Of a stretch of 15,827 nt of DNA, positions 6,527 to 14,064 are shown one piece after another. A program made the position numbers and the translations under genes. The number at the start of each line of letters is the position of its first letter. Within the stretch, counting starts at the first letter, position 1. Origin of the DNA: Flavipsychrobacter stenotrophus. Lineage in GTDB: Bacteria; Bacteroidota; Bacteroidia; Chitinophagales; Chitinophagaceae. The stretch covers positions 1 through 15,827 of the forward strand of contig CANBTK010000002.1 of assembly GCA_947372365.1 (NCBI GenBank). Reading direction: 5' to 3'. Below the pieces are notes generated by a model. It searched no databases, was not told the origin of the DNA, and saw only the letters and a list, made by a program, of their open reading frames with translations.

Positions 6527-7219
6527 ATGAAGCATTTCATCCTCACCATAACAGCAATTGCATTATTAACGGCTTATGCCACAGGGCAAACCAAATTCGG
6601 CATTGAAGCGGGCGCGGTTTCATCGGGATACGCCGTTAAGAAAGGCGGCCAGCGTATTTTTACAGCCGACAAATTGGGCGGCGCTTTCGGGCTGGGCTTC
6701 GACTCTAAAATAAAAAACCACGTTTACGTACAAACTGCGCTGCTGTACGTAATGAATGGCTACTTGCAAAACACCTATAAAGGCGACCTTACCTTTTCTG
6801 TAAATACGCTGGAGCTGCCGCTCACCCTTATCTACAAAACCGAGAAAGGCATTGGCAACCGTATGTTCTTTGGTGGTGGCCCCTACCTGGGCATCAACCT
6901 GTTTGGCGACAAAAAATACAGCCCTGTCGATAGCGCTGAATTCTTTGTAAAAACCAACATTGGCAATAACCAAAGCGACAGCCTGAAGTACTTTGACTAC
7001 GGGCTAAGGCTCGTTGGCGGCTACGAATTAAAGAATGGCTTTTTTATAAGGGTACATTACCAGCAGGGCTTCGCTAACCAAAGCGCCATTAATGACTATA
7101 AAAACCTGCTGAGGAACAAAAGCACTGGCATTTCGGTTGGCTACTTAATAGGCACAAGCAAAGAGAAAAAAGCCGAGCGCCGCAACAGGGCTTTCAGGAG
7201 CCATGGCCTGGAAATGTAG
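6527..7219 (+). CDS. Outer-membrane beta-barrel protein, array copy 5
   Basis: The 230-residue product has a signal peptide at 1-20 (MKHFILT, core, AYATG) followed by Gln21. Shared landmarks are KFGIEAGAVSSGY, YVQTALLYVMNGYLQ, VNTLELPLTLIYK, MFFGGGPYLGINLFGDKK, YGLRLVGGYELKNGFFIRVHYQQGFAN and the last strand TGISVGYLIG. A basic tail of about 20 residues follows (SKEKKAERRNRAFRSHGLEM). The frame runs open back to 6374, overlapping the end of copy 4 and crossing the terminator, but ATG 6527 is the real start: it begins the signal peptide and lies after the terminator. This is the first gene downstream of that terminator, so a promoter should lie between about 6486 and 6526, although no good consensus match is visible there. 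It is a paralogue of the other array members; role unknown. Confidence 0.82.
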   Translation: MKHFILTITAIALLTAYATGQTKFGIEAGAVSSGYAVKKGGQRIFTADKLGGAFGLGFDSKIKNHVYVQTALLYVMNGYLQNTYKGDLTFSVNTLELPLTLIYKTEKGIGNRMFFGGGPYLGINLFGDKKYSPVDSAEFFVKTNIGNNQSDSLKYFDYGLRLVGGYELKNGFFIRVHYQQGFANQSAINDYKNLLRNKSTGISVGYLIGTSKEKKAERRNRAFRSHGLEM

Positions 7220-7266
7220 TAAAAAATGAAAAAGCAAAAGTAAAAAAGTAAAAACCCTACAGCTTT

Positions 7267-7992
7267 ATGCCCCTTGTTAAACAATACGTTCCTGCACTCC
7301 TGCTTGTAGTGCTATGTAGCAATAACGCGCGGGGCCAGTTGGGCTATGGCGCTGAGGTGGGGGTGGGCATGAGCAGCATGCATTTTGCGCCGGCTATAGG
7401 TTTTACGTCTGCATCCAAAACACCTGTTTTAGGCGCAAAAGCCGGTGGCATTATTGATGCCGGAATCAACAAGCACATTTACTTCCAGAGCGGGCTGTAC
7501 TGCTCGCTGAAAGGGCAAACGCGCCACTTTGCCTTCCACCTTTCCGACAGCGTTAATGAAGCGGTAAGCCAAACGCTGCACCTCGCTTATTTTGACCTCC
7601 CGCTTAACCTGTGCTACAAAACTGGCATACAGGGCAAAGGCAGGGTAATAATGGGCATTGGCGCAACCCTGTCTTACATACTTGGCGGCAGCAATAAACT
7701 CAGTTCGCAAGGCGCAGATTCCGGCAGGCACTTCAATACTAATATCAGTGCCAAAGTAAGCCCCGGCAGCCCGCTGAAAGCATTTGACCTGGGCGTGAAT
7801 TTATTCGCGGGCTACGAAATGCCAACGGGATGGTTTTTCAGGGCTTACTATACTGCAGGCACTAACGACCTTGGGCTGGGTACCGAAATAGATAAGAACA
7901 GGGCCTGGGGCATAAGCGCGGGCTATTTGCTGGGCAAGGGGCGCAATATCAATAAAGAAACCGATGATTTGATTGACAGGAGCAAGGACTAA
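7267..7992 (+). CDS. Outer-membrane beta-barrel protein, array copy 6
   Basis: The 241-residue product is the most diverged single copy. The signal peptide is slightly longer (1-23, VLCSNNARG before Gln24). Recognisable landmarks are LGYGAEVGVGMSSM, AGGIIDAGINKHIYFQSGLYCSLKG, LAYFDLPLNLCYK, VIMGIGATLSYILGG, DLGVNLFAGYEMPTGWFFRAYYTAGTNDL and the last strand WGISAGYLLGKG. The tail (RNINKETDDLIDRSKD) is mixed acidic and basic, unlike the clearly basic tails of copies 1, 2, 3 and 5. It also contains Cys in two strands, which is unusual for this group. The 47-base gap before it is A-rich (repeated AAAAGTAAAA) with no obvious promoter, so it is likely co-transcribed with copy 5. Its stop is only six bases from the stop of the convergent SRPBCC gene, with no terminator between. 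Confidence 0.78.
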   Translation: MPLVKQYVPALLLVVLCSNNARGQLGYGAEVGVGMSSMHFAPAIGFTSASKTPVLGAKAGGIIDAGINKHIYFQSGLYCSLKGQTRHFAFHLSDSVNEAVSQTLHLAYFDLPLNLCYKTGIQGKGRVIMGIGATLSYILGGSNKLSSQGADSGRHFNTNISAKVSPGSPLKAFDLGVNLFAGYEMPTGWFFRAYYTAGTNDLGLGTEIDKNRAWGISAGYLLGKGRNINKETDDLIDRSKD

Positions 7993-7998
7993 ATGGAC

Positions 7999-8559
7999 TT
8001 AAATCCCTTCCACCCTTTCCTTCAGTTTCTGGTTCATCTGCCTGAAGCCTTCTGCCGTTTGCACATCCAGCATTTTTTTCATGAACGGTATTAATATGCC
8101 CCTGAAATGCTCGTACTGCATAAAGGTAGTTGTGCCATCGCCATTATCCTGTAAACGGAAGGTGTGCTCGCCATCGAACAAATAGCCTACCCCCAATTTG
8201 CCTATCCACCTGAATTCTTTGCCCTGCTGAAACTGCAATACCCGTGGCTTAAAAACCATGCCCTTTGAACCCGGCACCTGCAACAGCGCTTCTATGTGCT
8301 GGCCCACTGCGGGCTTGCCTTTTATGGATTTAATAAAAGGGTTCCATGTGGGGTAGGCTTCAAAATCGGTGAGTACCTGCCATACCTTAGCAGGTGTTGC
8401 TTTGATGGTTATTTCAGTGTAAACCATTTTACCGTTCGTAATAACTTCGCCAGCTGTGGCGCTTGCTGTGGTGGTGTTTTTTGTGTTCATGTTTTTTGCG
8501 TTTGCGCCGGCAATTGCTATTATGCAAGCCAGCAGGATGAATAGAATTTTGTTGTTCAT
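7999..8559 (-). CDS. Secreted SRPBCC (polyketide cyclase/START-like) domain protein
   Basis: The 186-residue protein has an N-terminal hydrophobic signal segment (MNNKILFILLACIIAIAGANA, 1-21) and then a polar Thr/Ala/Ser-rich stretch (22-40). The SRPBCC fold fills about 46-184: VYTEITIKATPAKVWQVLTDFEAYPTWNP is the hallmark strand-helix start, followed by FKPRVLQFQQGKEFRWIG, GEHTFRLQDNGDGTTTF and a long C-terminal helix with the FMKKMLDVQTAEGFRQMN pattern. This fold forms a deep hydrophobic pocket that binds lipids or other small apolar ligands. Most bacterial members are cytoplasmic, so a signal peptide suggests a periplasmic ligand-binding role; the ligand is unknown. A cytoplasmic form could start at Met24 or Met45, but the ATG at 8559 and the well-formed signal argue for export. 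It lies 78 bases downstream of the crp/fnr-like gene on the same strand, possibly in one transcript. Confidence 0.82.
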   Translation of the reverse strand: MNNKILFILLACIIAIAGANAKNMNTKNTTTASATAGEVITNGKMVYTEITIKATPAKVWQVLTDFEAYPTWNPFIKSIKGKPAVGQHIEALLQVPGSKGMVFKPRVLQFQQGKEFRWIGKLGVGYLFDGEHTFRLQDNGDGTTTFMQYEHFRGILIPFMKKMLDVQTAEGFRQMNQKLKERVEGI

Positions 8560-8637
8560 TTTCGTTGTTTTTGATAGAACAAAATTCGCTCATGCGCACC
8601 GCTCAAAACGATAACAAAAGATAAGAAATCAGCCGGC

Positions 8638-9231
8638 TCATTTCCGCATCACCCTGTTGCGTATGCGGCTAAGGCTTACTGGCGTTATGCCCAGGTAGTT
8701 GGCTATGAGGTGCTGGGGTATGCGCTCTATTATCTTCTTCTTATTGCCTTCCAGCAGTTGTATATAGCGCTCCTCAGGGCTAAGGGTAAGCAGCCCCACC
8801 ATTCGGTCCTCTACGCCTACCAGCGCCCACTCTGCGAGCTTGCGCCCGAACCGTTCCCAGTATATGCTTTTTGTAAAAAGCTCCGCAAGTGCGGTGTATG
8901 GGAATACAATAAGCACACAATCGGCCATGGCTTCAATACTCACATCTGATGGCTTGCCTGTTATGCAACTTATATAGGCGCCCACAAAGGCATTTTCAAA
9001 ATAGAAGTAGGTCGTCCTTTCTTCCCCATCGCGCGTGTAATAGTGGCGCATGGAACCGTCAATTATCAAGCCTATATCTTTGCCATGCTTTCCCTCAGGT
9101 GTCAGGAAACCGTGTTTGGGAATGGCAAGTTCTTTAAGGGAGGGCGTAAGCAATTCCCAATCCGCATCTGGCATTTTACCAAATTGCTCTACCTGCTTCC
9201 GCAGTACATTTACCCGCTCGTTAAAATCCAT
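8638..9231 (-). CDS. Crp/Fnr-family transcriptional regulator
   Basis: The 197-residue protein has the usual two parts. Residues about 15-115 form a cyclic-nucleotide-binding-type beta barrel (KHGFLTPEGK, IGLIIDGSMRHYY, TYFYFENAFVGAY). A long dimer helix follows (about 117-150), then a winged helix-turn-helix at about 155-195 with EERYIQLLE, IPQHLIANYLGITPVSLSRIRNRV. The phosphate-cassette residues that bind cAMP in E. coli Crp (RGELA-like) are absent, and there are no clustered N-terminal cysteines for an Fnr iron-sulphur centre. It belongs to the large Bacteroidota group whose effector is unknown. ATG at 9231 is the only fitting start. It sits between the efflux operon terminator and the SRPBCC gene, all on the minus strand, and is a plausible regulator of the latter. 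Confidence 0.88.
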   Translation of the reverse strand: MDFNERVNVLRKQVEQFGKMPDADWELLTPSLKELAIPKHGFLTPEGKHGKDIGLIIDGSMRHYYTRDGEERTTYFYFENAFVGAYISCITGKPSDVSIEAMADCVLIVFPYTALAELFTKSIYWERFGRKLAEWALVGVEDRMVGLLTLSPEERYIQLLEGNKKKIIERIPQHLIANYLGITPVSLSRIRNRVMRK

Positions 9232-9258
9232 GGGCTAAACTATTCAACATGAAAATAC

Positions 9259-9290
9259 AAAAAAGCAGCTACACTAAAAAGGATAGCTGC
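9259..9290 (-). terminator. Intrinsic terminator of the efflux operon
   Basis: Read on the minus strand, GCAGCTA (9290-9284) pairs with TAGCTGC (9271-9265) across a 12-base loop, and six T residues follow (9264-9259). It lies 27 bases after the stop of the RND permease gene and just before the crp/fnr-like gene. It should separate the efflux operon from the downstream regulator. The plus-strand reading lacks a T tract, so it is one-directional. Confidence 0.8.
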
Positions 9291-9316
9291 CTCTCATTTA
9301 TTATTAAACCCAATGC

Positions 9317-12300
9317 TTAATGGTGGCCCGCTGTTTGTGGCGCTTCTTCTGCATCAGCTGAAGGCTTGGCAAACGTTTCGGGTTCAAGCCCCCTCAACTT
9401 CCTCACCCAGGCCTTAAACCTGAAACTCAACAGGCACATAACCGGCACTGCTATAAGTGTTAAGAAGGTAGCGAAGGTAAGGCCATATATCATGGTCCAT
9501 GCCAGCGACGACCAGAAGGCTGCACTATCTCCGCCAAAATAAATATGCGGGTTCAGCTCGGTAAATAAAGTACTGAAGTCTATGTTAAGGCCAACAGCGA
9601 GTGGAATAAGGCCCAGTATAGCTGCAGTTGCTGTAAGCAATACCGGTGTCATACGGGTACGCCCCGCTTCCACTATGGCATCATAAGGCTCCATGCCCTC
9701 GTGCAGCATCATATCCATAAACTCCACCAGCAATATACCATTACGCACCACTATACCTGCCAGCGCTACAATACCAATACCGCTCATTACCATAGAGAAG
9801 GTGTTGCGGAACATTGCATAGCCCAGCAATACGCCCGTGATACTGAACAGTACCTCGCTCATAATAATAACCGTACGGCTCAGCGAGTTAAACTGGAGGA
9901 TAAGTATGAGGAAGATAAGCATCATGGCTATGCCCATTGCGTTGCCAAGGAATGCACCTGTTTCAGCCTGCTCTTCCTGCTGCCCACCCATCTTTATTGT
10001 CATAGATGCGGGTGCATGGAATTCATCTATTTCGCGCTGCACGGCAGCAACAACATCATTATCGTTAAAGCCTGATACTACGTTAGATGACAATGAGATA
10101 ATACGCTTCTGGTTCTTGCGCTTGATACCGCCATAGGTAGAGCCATAATGCACATTGGCAAAGGCACTTACAGGCACTGTGCGTATTGCTCCGCCCATAC
10201 CCATGTCGCGGTACACTATTGGTAAGTTCCTTACCGCATCAATGTTAGCGCGCTGCGATTTTATAAGGCGCAGGTTTATAGGGTAGTCGTCGTTGGCATC
10301 GCGGAAACGGGAAACTTCTTTACCAAATATAGCGGTACGCAGGTTCATGGCAACGGAATAGGTCGATATGCTTTCGCTGTTCATGCGTTCCCTGTCTATA
10401 TCAAATACTATTTCAGGCTTGTGGGCATCAAAGTCGCTGCGCAACTCTTCTACACCGGGCACTTGTTTTTGCTTCAGGAAGCGTTTCAGCTTTTCAGATG
10501 TTGCCACCAGTGTATCCAGGTTATCGCCTGTTATGTCTATCACAATAGGCTTAGGCAATGGCGGGCCACCGCCTTCTTTATCTACAGTTACTTCAGCGCC
10601 CGGGTAAGACCTTACCGCTGCCCGTATTTTTTCAAGGTACATAGCCGTTGACACGCCATTCCTCTTTTCAAAACCTTCAAAGGCTACTGTTATTTTACCC
10701 TTGTTCGGGAAGTCGCCTATCTCGCCGCCATTAGGGTCCACGGCATCAACAGTTACGTTGGCTATTACCGATTTTACAATCGGGTTTTTCTTGCCCGTTG
10801 CAGGGTCGTTGCCCAGTACATCGTTTACCTTCTTTTCCATTGACCTCAACACTTCGCTGGTATAAGCCTGGTCGGTGCCTACTGGCAGGTTCAGGTAAAC
10901 ATAGGCGAAGTTAGGGTCGGCCGATGGGAAGAACACGAAAGGCACATTGCGCATTGTGTAGAAGAGAATAGATATCGGCAACAGTATAAATGTAACTGCA
11001 AATACTTTAACCGGGTGTGCCAGTGCGCGCTTCAGCCACCTTGTGTACCAATCACGGAATGCAGGCCATGCTTTATTCTGGAAGGCATTGATCATCTTCG
11101 AGAAAATGAATTTTTCAAGCAGCACAAACAAGTAAATGAACATCACGAAATTGCCAATACCGAACGACTTGCTTGCGTAGAATATGAGCGCAATAGCCAC
11201 AAATATTATGGTGAGTATCCTATCGCGCTTGGTAAACTGGCGCCTTGCCGGTGCATCGTGGTTATCAGGCTTCATGAAACTAACCGCAAATACCGGGTTA
11301 ATGATATAAGCCACCAGCAGCGATGCCACAAGGGTAATGATAAGCGTAATAGGCAGGAAGAACATGAAGCTACCAATAACGCCTTTCCAGAAGGCAAGCG
11401 GTATAAATGGCATCAATGTAGTTGCTGTGCCTGATAGCACGGGAAGGAATACCTCGCCCGTGGCCAGCTTAGCCGCCTTTCGGATATCCATTTTACCATT
11501 GTCGTAAATACGGTGCGTATTTTCTATCACCACAATCGCATCATCTACCACTATACCCAGTGCCAGCAGGAACGAGAACAGTACAATCATGTTAAGTGTG
11601 AAGCCAATAGTAGGCAGCACCATGAAGGCGATAGCACAAGACAATGGTACTGACAGCGCCACGAACAATGCGTTGGTAACACCCATGAAGAACATGAGGA
11701 TAATGGTTACCAGCAGGAAGCCTATGATGATGGTATTGATAAGGTCATGCAGCGTATTGCGGGTAGTCTGTGACTGGTCGCCTGTTGTAACAACGGTAAG
11801 GTCTTTAGGTATTTCATCCTTCTTCTGCATGGTTGTTACCAGCTCCTGTATCTTATCCGACGCTTCAATAAGGTTAGCGCCTTTTGCTTTAATTACGTTA
11901 AGCGTAATTACGTTTTTATTGTCAAGGCGGGCGTAACTCTTCTGGTCGGCAAAGCTGTCTATAACATCTGCTACGTTCTTAAGGTAGATGCTGCGGCCTT
12001 GCGGGTTCTTAACAATAATATTGGAAATCTGCTCGGCATTTTTGAACTCGTTGCGGATACTCAATACACGCTTCTGGTCATTCATTGACACCTCACCTGC
12101 TGTAGTAGAAACGTTTTCCGATGCTATGGCACGGTCTATGTCATCGAAGGTGAGGCCGGCGGCCTGCATCTTGTACATGTCCACGTTTATCTGAATTTCC
12201 CTGTCAAGCGCACCTACGCGGTTTACCTGCTTTATCTGCTTCAGGGCTTCAATATTGTCCTTTACTTTATCGGCATATTTCTTCAGCCTCTTCAAGTCGT

Positions 12301-12763
12301 AGTTGCCTGATATGTTTACCGACATGATAGGCAATTCCGAAAGGTCAATGTCCTTTACATCGGGCTGGAAAGGCAGGTTCTTTGGCAGGTCCTGCTTGGC
12401 TTTATCCACGCCATCCTTTACGTCCTGCTTAGCCTTTGGTATTTTTACGTCAGTGTTAAATTCCACAATTACTACGGAATAATCCTGAAACGAATTGCTG
12501 GTTACTTTCTTAACCCCGGTAAGGTTTTTCACCTGCTTTTCAATAGGCTTGGTTACCAGGTTTTCCATATTCTCCGGCGATGTGCCAGGGTATACCGTCT
12601 GTACAATTATCTGCGGTATTTTAATTTCCGGGAACTGTTCCTTTGGCAGGTTAAGGTATGCCATCAGGCCCGTGAGGGTAATGATAATGGTTATGATGTA
12701 TACGGCTGTGCGGTTATCAATCGCCCAGCTCGATGGTTTAAATTCCTTAAATACGTCCTTCAT
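9317..12763 (-). CDS. RND-family efflux permease (AcrB/HAE1-like)
   Basis: The 1148-residue inner-membrane protein is a proton-driven RND pump subunit. It has the family's duplicated plan: TM1 at about 17-36, the first periplasmic porter region to about 340, TM2-TM6 at about 342-497, TM7 at about 586-605, the second porter region, and TM8-TM12 from about 940 to 1112. The proton-relay pair Asp407-Asp408 is present in GIVVDDAIVVIEN, and PSADP near 613 is the usual entry into the second porter half. The TM10 position that is Lys940 in E. coli AcrB is Arg1007 here (VVRNGILLVEF). The region between TM6 and TM7 is about 50 residues longer than in AcrB and holds two extra hydrophobic segments (about 515-552). 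It works with the adaptor and the outer-membrane channel encoded just upstream. The substrate, drug or other apolar compound, cannot be told from sequence. The C-terminus ends in an acidic/Ala tail with two His. Confidence 0.92.
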   Translation of the reverse strand: MKDVFKEFKPSSWAIDNRTAVYIITIIITLTGLMAYLNLPKEQFPEIKIPQIIVQTVYPGTSPENMENLVTKPIEKQVKNLTGVKKVTSNSFQDYSVVIVEFNTDVKIPKAKQDVKDGVDKAKQDLPKNLPFQPDVKDIDLSELPIMSVNISGNYDLKRLKKYADKVKDNIEALKQIKQVNRVGALDREIQINVDMYKMQAAGLTFDDIDRAIASENVSTTAGEVSMNDQKRVLSIRNEFKNAEQISNIIVKNPQGRSIYLKNVADVIDSFADQKSYARLDNKNVITLNVIKAKGANLIEASDKIQELVTTMQKKDEIPKDLTVVTTGDQSQTTRNTLHDLINTIIIGFLLVTIILMFFMGVTNALFVALSVPLSCAIAFMVLPTIGFTLNMIVLFSFLLALGIVVDDAIVVIENTHRIYDNGKMDIRKAAKLATGEVFLPVLSGTATTLMPFIPLAFWKGVIGSFMFFLPITLIITLVASLLVAYIINPVFAVSFMKPDNHDAPARRQFTKRDRILTIIFVAIALIFYASKSFGIGNFVMFIYLFVLLEKFIFSKMINAFQNKAWPAFRDWYTRWLKRALAHPVKVFAVTFILLPISILFYTMRNVPFVFFPSADPNFAYVYLNLPVGTDQAYTSEVLRSMEKKVNDVLGNDPATGKKNPIVKSVIANVTVDAVDPNGGEIGDFPNKGKITVAFEGFEKRNGVSTAMYLEKIRAAVRSYPGAEVTVDKEGGGPPLPKPIVIDITGDNLDTLVATSEKLKRFLKQKQVPGVEELRSDFDAHKPEIVFDIDRERMNSESISTYSVAMNLRTAIFGKEVSRFRDANDDYPINLRLIKSQRANIDAVRNLPIVYRDMGMGGAIRTVPVSAFANVHYGSTYGGIKRKNQKRIISLSSNVVSGFNDNDVVAAVQREIDEFHAPASMTIKMGGQQEEQAETGAFLGNAMGIAMMLIFLILILQFNSLSRTVIIMSEVLFSITGVLLGYAMFRNTFSMVMSGIGIVALAGIVVRNGILLVEFMDMMLHEGMEPYDAIVEAGRTRMTPVLLTATAAILGLIPLAVGLNIDFSTLFTELNPHIYFGGDSAAFWSSLAWTMIYGLTFATFLTLIAVPVMCLLSFRFKAWVRKLRGLEPETFAKPSADAEEAPQTAGHH

Positions 12764-12835
12764 TTGAGATATTATTGAGGCAATAGTTATTGATGTGTGT
12801 TTACAGCCACGGCTGCTAATTTTGTTTTATGGTAC

Positions 12836-12849
12836 GCTTGCCACCAAGC
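12836..12849 (-). other. Small hairpin in the adaptor-permease spacer
   Basis: GCTTG and CAAGC form a 5-base stem with a 4-base loop directly after the heptamer repeat in the transcript. A second small inverted repeat (CAGC-CGTG-GCTG type, 12804-12815) lies closer to the permease start. Neither is followed by a T tract, so they are not terminators; they could stabilise or mark processing of the transcript between the two genes. Such short stems also occur by chance. Confidence 0.3.
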
Positions 12850-12854
12850 CCTAG

Positions 12855-12923
12855 GTACTACGTACTAAGTACTAAATACTAAGTACTAAATACTAAGTAC
12901 TAAATACTAAGTACTAGTACTAC
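12855..12923. repeat. Heptamer tandem repeat, about ten units
   Basis: On the plus strand the units read GTACTAC, GTACTAA, GTACTAA, ATACTAA, GTACTAA, ATACTAA, GTACTAA, ATACTAA, GTACTA, GTACTAC. The middle part alternates G/A at the first base, so it is also a 14-base repeat. One unit has lost a base at its end (12911-12916). The array stops exactly at the TAA of the adaptor gene (12924-12926) and fills the first 69 bases of the 160-base spacer before the permease gene. Every G unit contains the palindrome GTAC. There are no spacers of unique sequence, so it is not CRISPR. It is likely prone to change in copy number by slippage. Confidence 0.92.
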
Positions 12924-14012
12924 TTACTGAACAACGATACGCTGGCCATTTTCCATTTCCTCAAATCCCGCAGTTATTACTTTGTCGCCGGCATTAAGCC
13001 CTGAAAGCACTTCGACAAGGCCGTTTGAATTGCGGCCTGCTGTTACTGTTACCGATTTAGCCTTATTGCCATCAGCGATATAAATCATTGCGCCTTCCGA
13101 TGTTTTTTGTATTACCGATACCGGTACTACAATTGCATTAGCGTTAGTGTAGTTGGCTATTTTCATAATACAAGACATATTAGGGTGCAGCTTGTTGCTG
13201 TTATTCAGGTGTACCATTACCTGGAATGAACGCGACATTGGGTCAACCGACTGCGCCACATAGCTCACCTTGGTTTTAATAGAGTCGCCTATGTTAGGGA
13301 GTACTATAGTTACCGGGTCGCCTTCTTTTACTTTGCCCAGGTAGTTTTCGCCCAGCATGGCTTCTGCTTTCAGTTTGTCATAGCTAACCACCTGTATGCC
13401 GGTTAGGCCTGGCACCGATGGGCCACCCACCTTAAGGTCAACCCTGTCAATTGTCCCGCTTATTGGTGCTACAACCCTGTACATATCCCTTTGCGCTTTC
13501 AGCGTAGCTATCTGCTTCTGCATGCCTTCATAATTTGTTTTAGCGCTCATCAGCTGCACTTCAGTACCAACATGCTGGTCCCACATTGCCTGCTGCTTTT
13601 CAAAAAGCGATTTAGTGAGCGCCAGTTGTGGTGCCAGGCCTTCAATCTGCCTATCTACCATAGCGGCATCAAGCGTTGCGAGCAACTGCCCCTGGCTTAC
13701 CTTCTGCCCCACCTGCACCAATACACTTTTAACCATACCCTGCATCTGTGATGAAGCGAGTACGTTGGCATCGCCTACAATGGCAGACTGTACTTCTATA
13801 TTGCCTTTAAACTCGGTAGGCTGCACCTCCATTATTGATACAGGCGTTACTTTCGATGAGTCTGTTTTACTGGCTTCCAGCACTTTTATTTTGGCATCAA
13901 TTTCCGCGCGCTGCTTTTTAAGGTTTACCAGTTGTTCTGCTTTGCTGCCGCTATCGCTGCCGCAGGAAACAAAAATTATCGCAGGGATTATTAAAAAAAT
14001 TAACCGTTTCAT
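12924..14012 (-). CDS. RND efflux periplasmic adaptor (HlyD/AcrA-like), lipoprotein
   Basis: The 362-residue protein is a membrane-fusion adaptor that joins the RND pump to the outer-membrane channel. Residues 1-16 are a lipoprotein signal with the lipobox FVSC; Cys17 would be lipidated and anchor it. Gly18 at position +2 does not by itself decide which membrane. A coiled-coil segment follows (about 24-48, VNLKKQRAEIDAKIKVLE), which is extra to AcrA and common in Bacteroidota adaptors. Then come a first half-lipoyl segment (MVKSVLVQVGQKVSQGQLLATLD, 93-115), an alpha hairpin (about 120-178), the second half-lipoyl (VVAPISGTIDRVDLKVGG), a beta-barrel domain (about 212-285) and a membrane-proximal domain (about 290-362, NAIVVPVSVIQ and GLVEVLSGLNAGDKVI). 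It lies 52 bases after the tolC-like gene on the same strand. Confidence 0.92.
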   Translation of the reverse strand: MKRLIFLIIPAIIFVSCGSDSGSKAEQLVNLKKQRAEIDAKIKVLEASKTDSSKVTPVSIMEVQPTEFKGNIEVQSAIVGDANVLASSQMQGMVKSVLVQVGQKVSQGQLLATLDAAMVDRQIEGLAPQLALTKSLFEKQQAMWDQHVGTEVQLMSAKTNYEGMQKQIATLKAQRDMYRVVAPISGTIDRVDLKVGGPSVPGLTGIQVVSYDKLKAEAMLGENYLGKVKEGDPVTIVLPNIGDSIKTKVSYVAQSVDPMSRSFQVMVHLNNSNKLHPNMSCIMKIANYTNANAIVVPVSVIQKTSEGAMIYIADGNKAKSVTVTAGRNSNGLVEVLSGLNAGDKVITAGFEEMENGQRIVVQ

Positions 14013-14064
14013 TTATGTGGTGTGTTTAGTTTAAAAAAAATGTTTCGTTATTGGTGTGATGTAA

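Noticed and set aside
7993..7998. Shared terminator between the convergent copy 6 and SRPBCC genes
   Set aside because: Only six bases separate the stops and no stem is visible there; any termination must occur inside the opposite gene.
9701..10075. Plus-strand open frames within the RND permease gene
   Set aside because: They are shadows of a very well supported minus-strand gene; their His/Gln/Tyr-rich products look like no protein family.
12855..12923. CRISPR array
   Set aside because: The unit is 7 bases, head-to-tail, with no unique spacers and no cas genes nearby.
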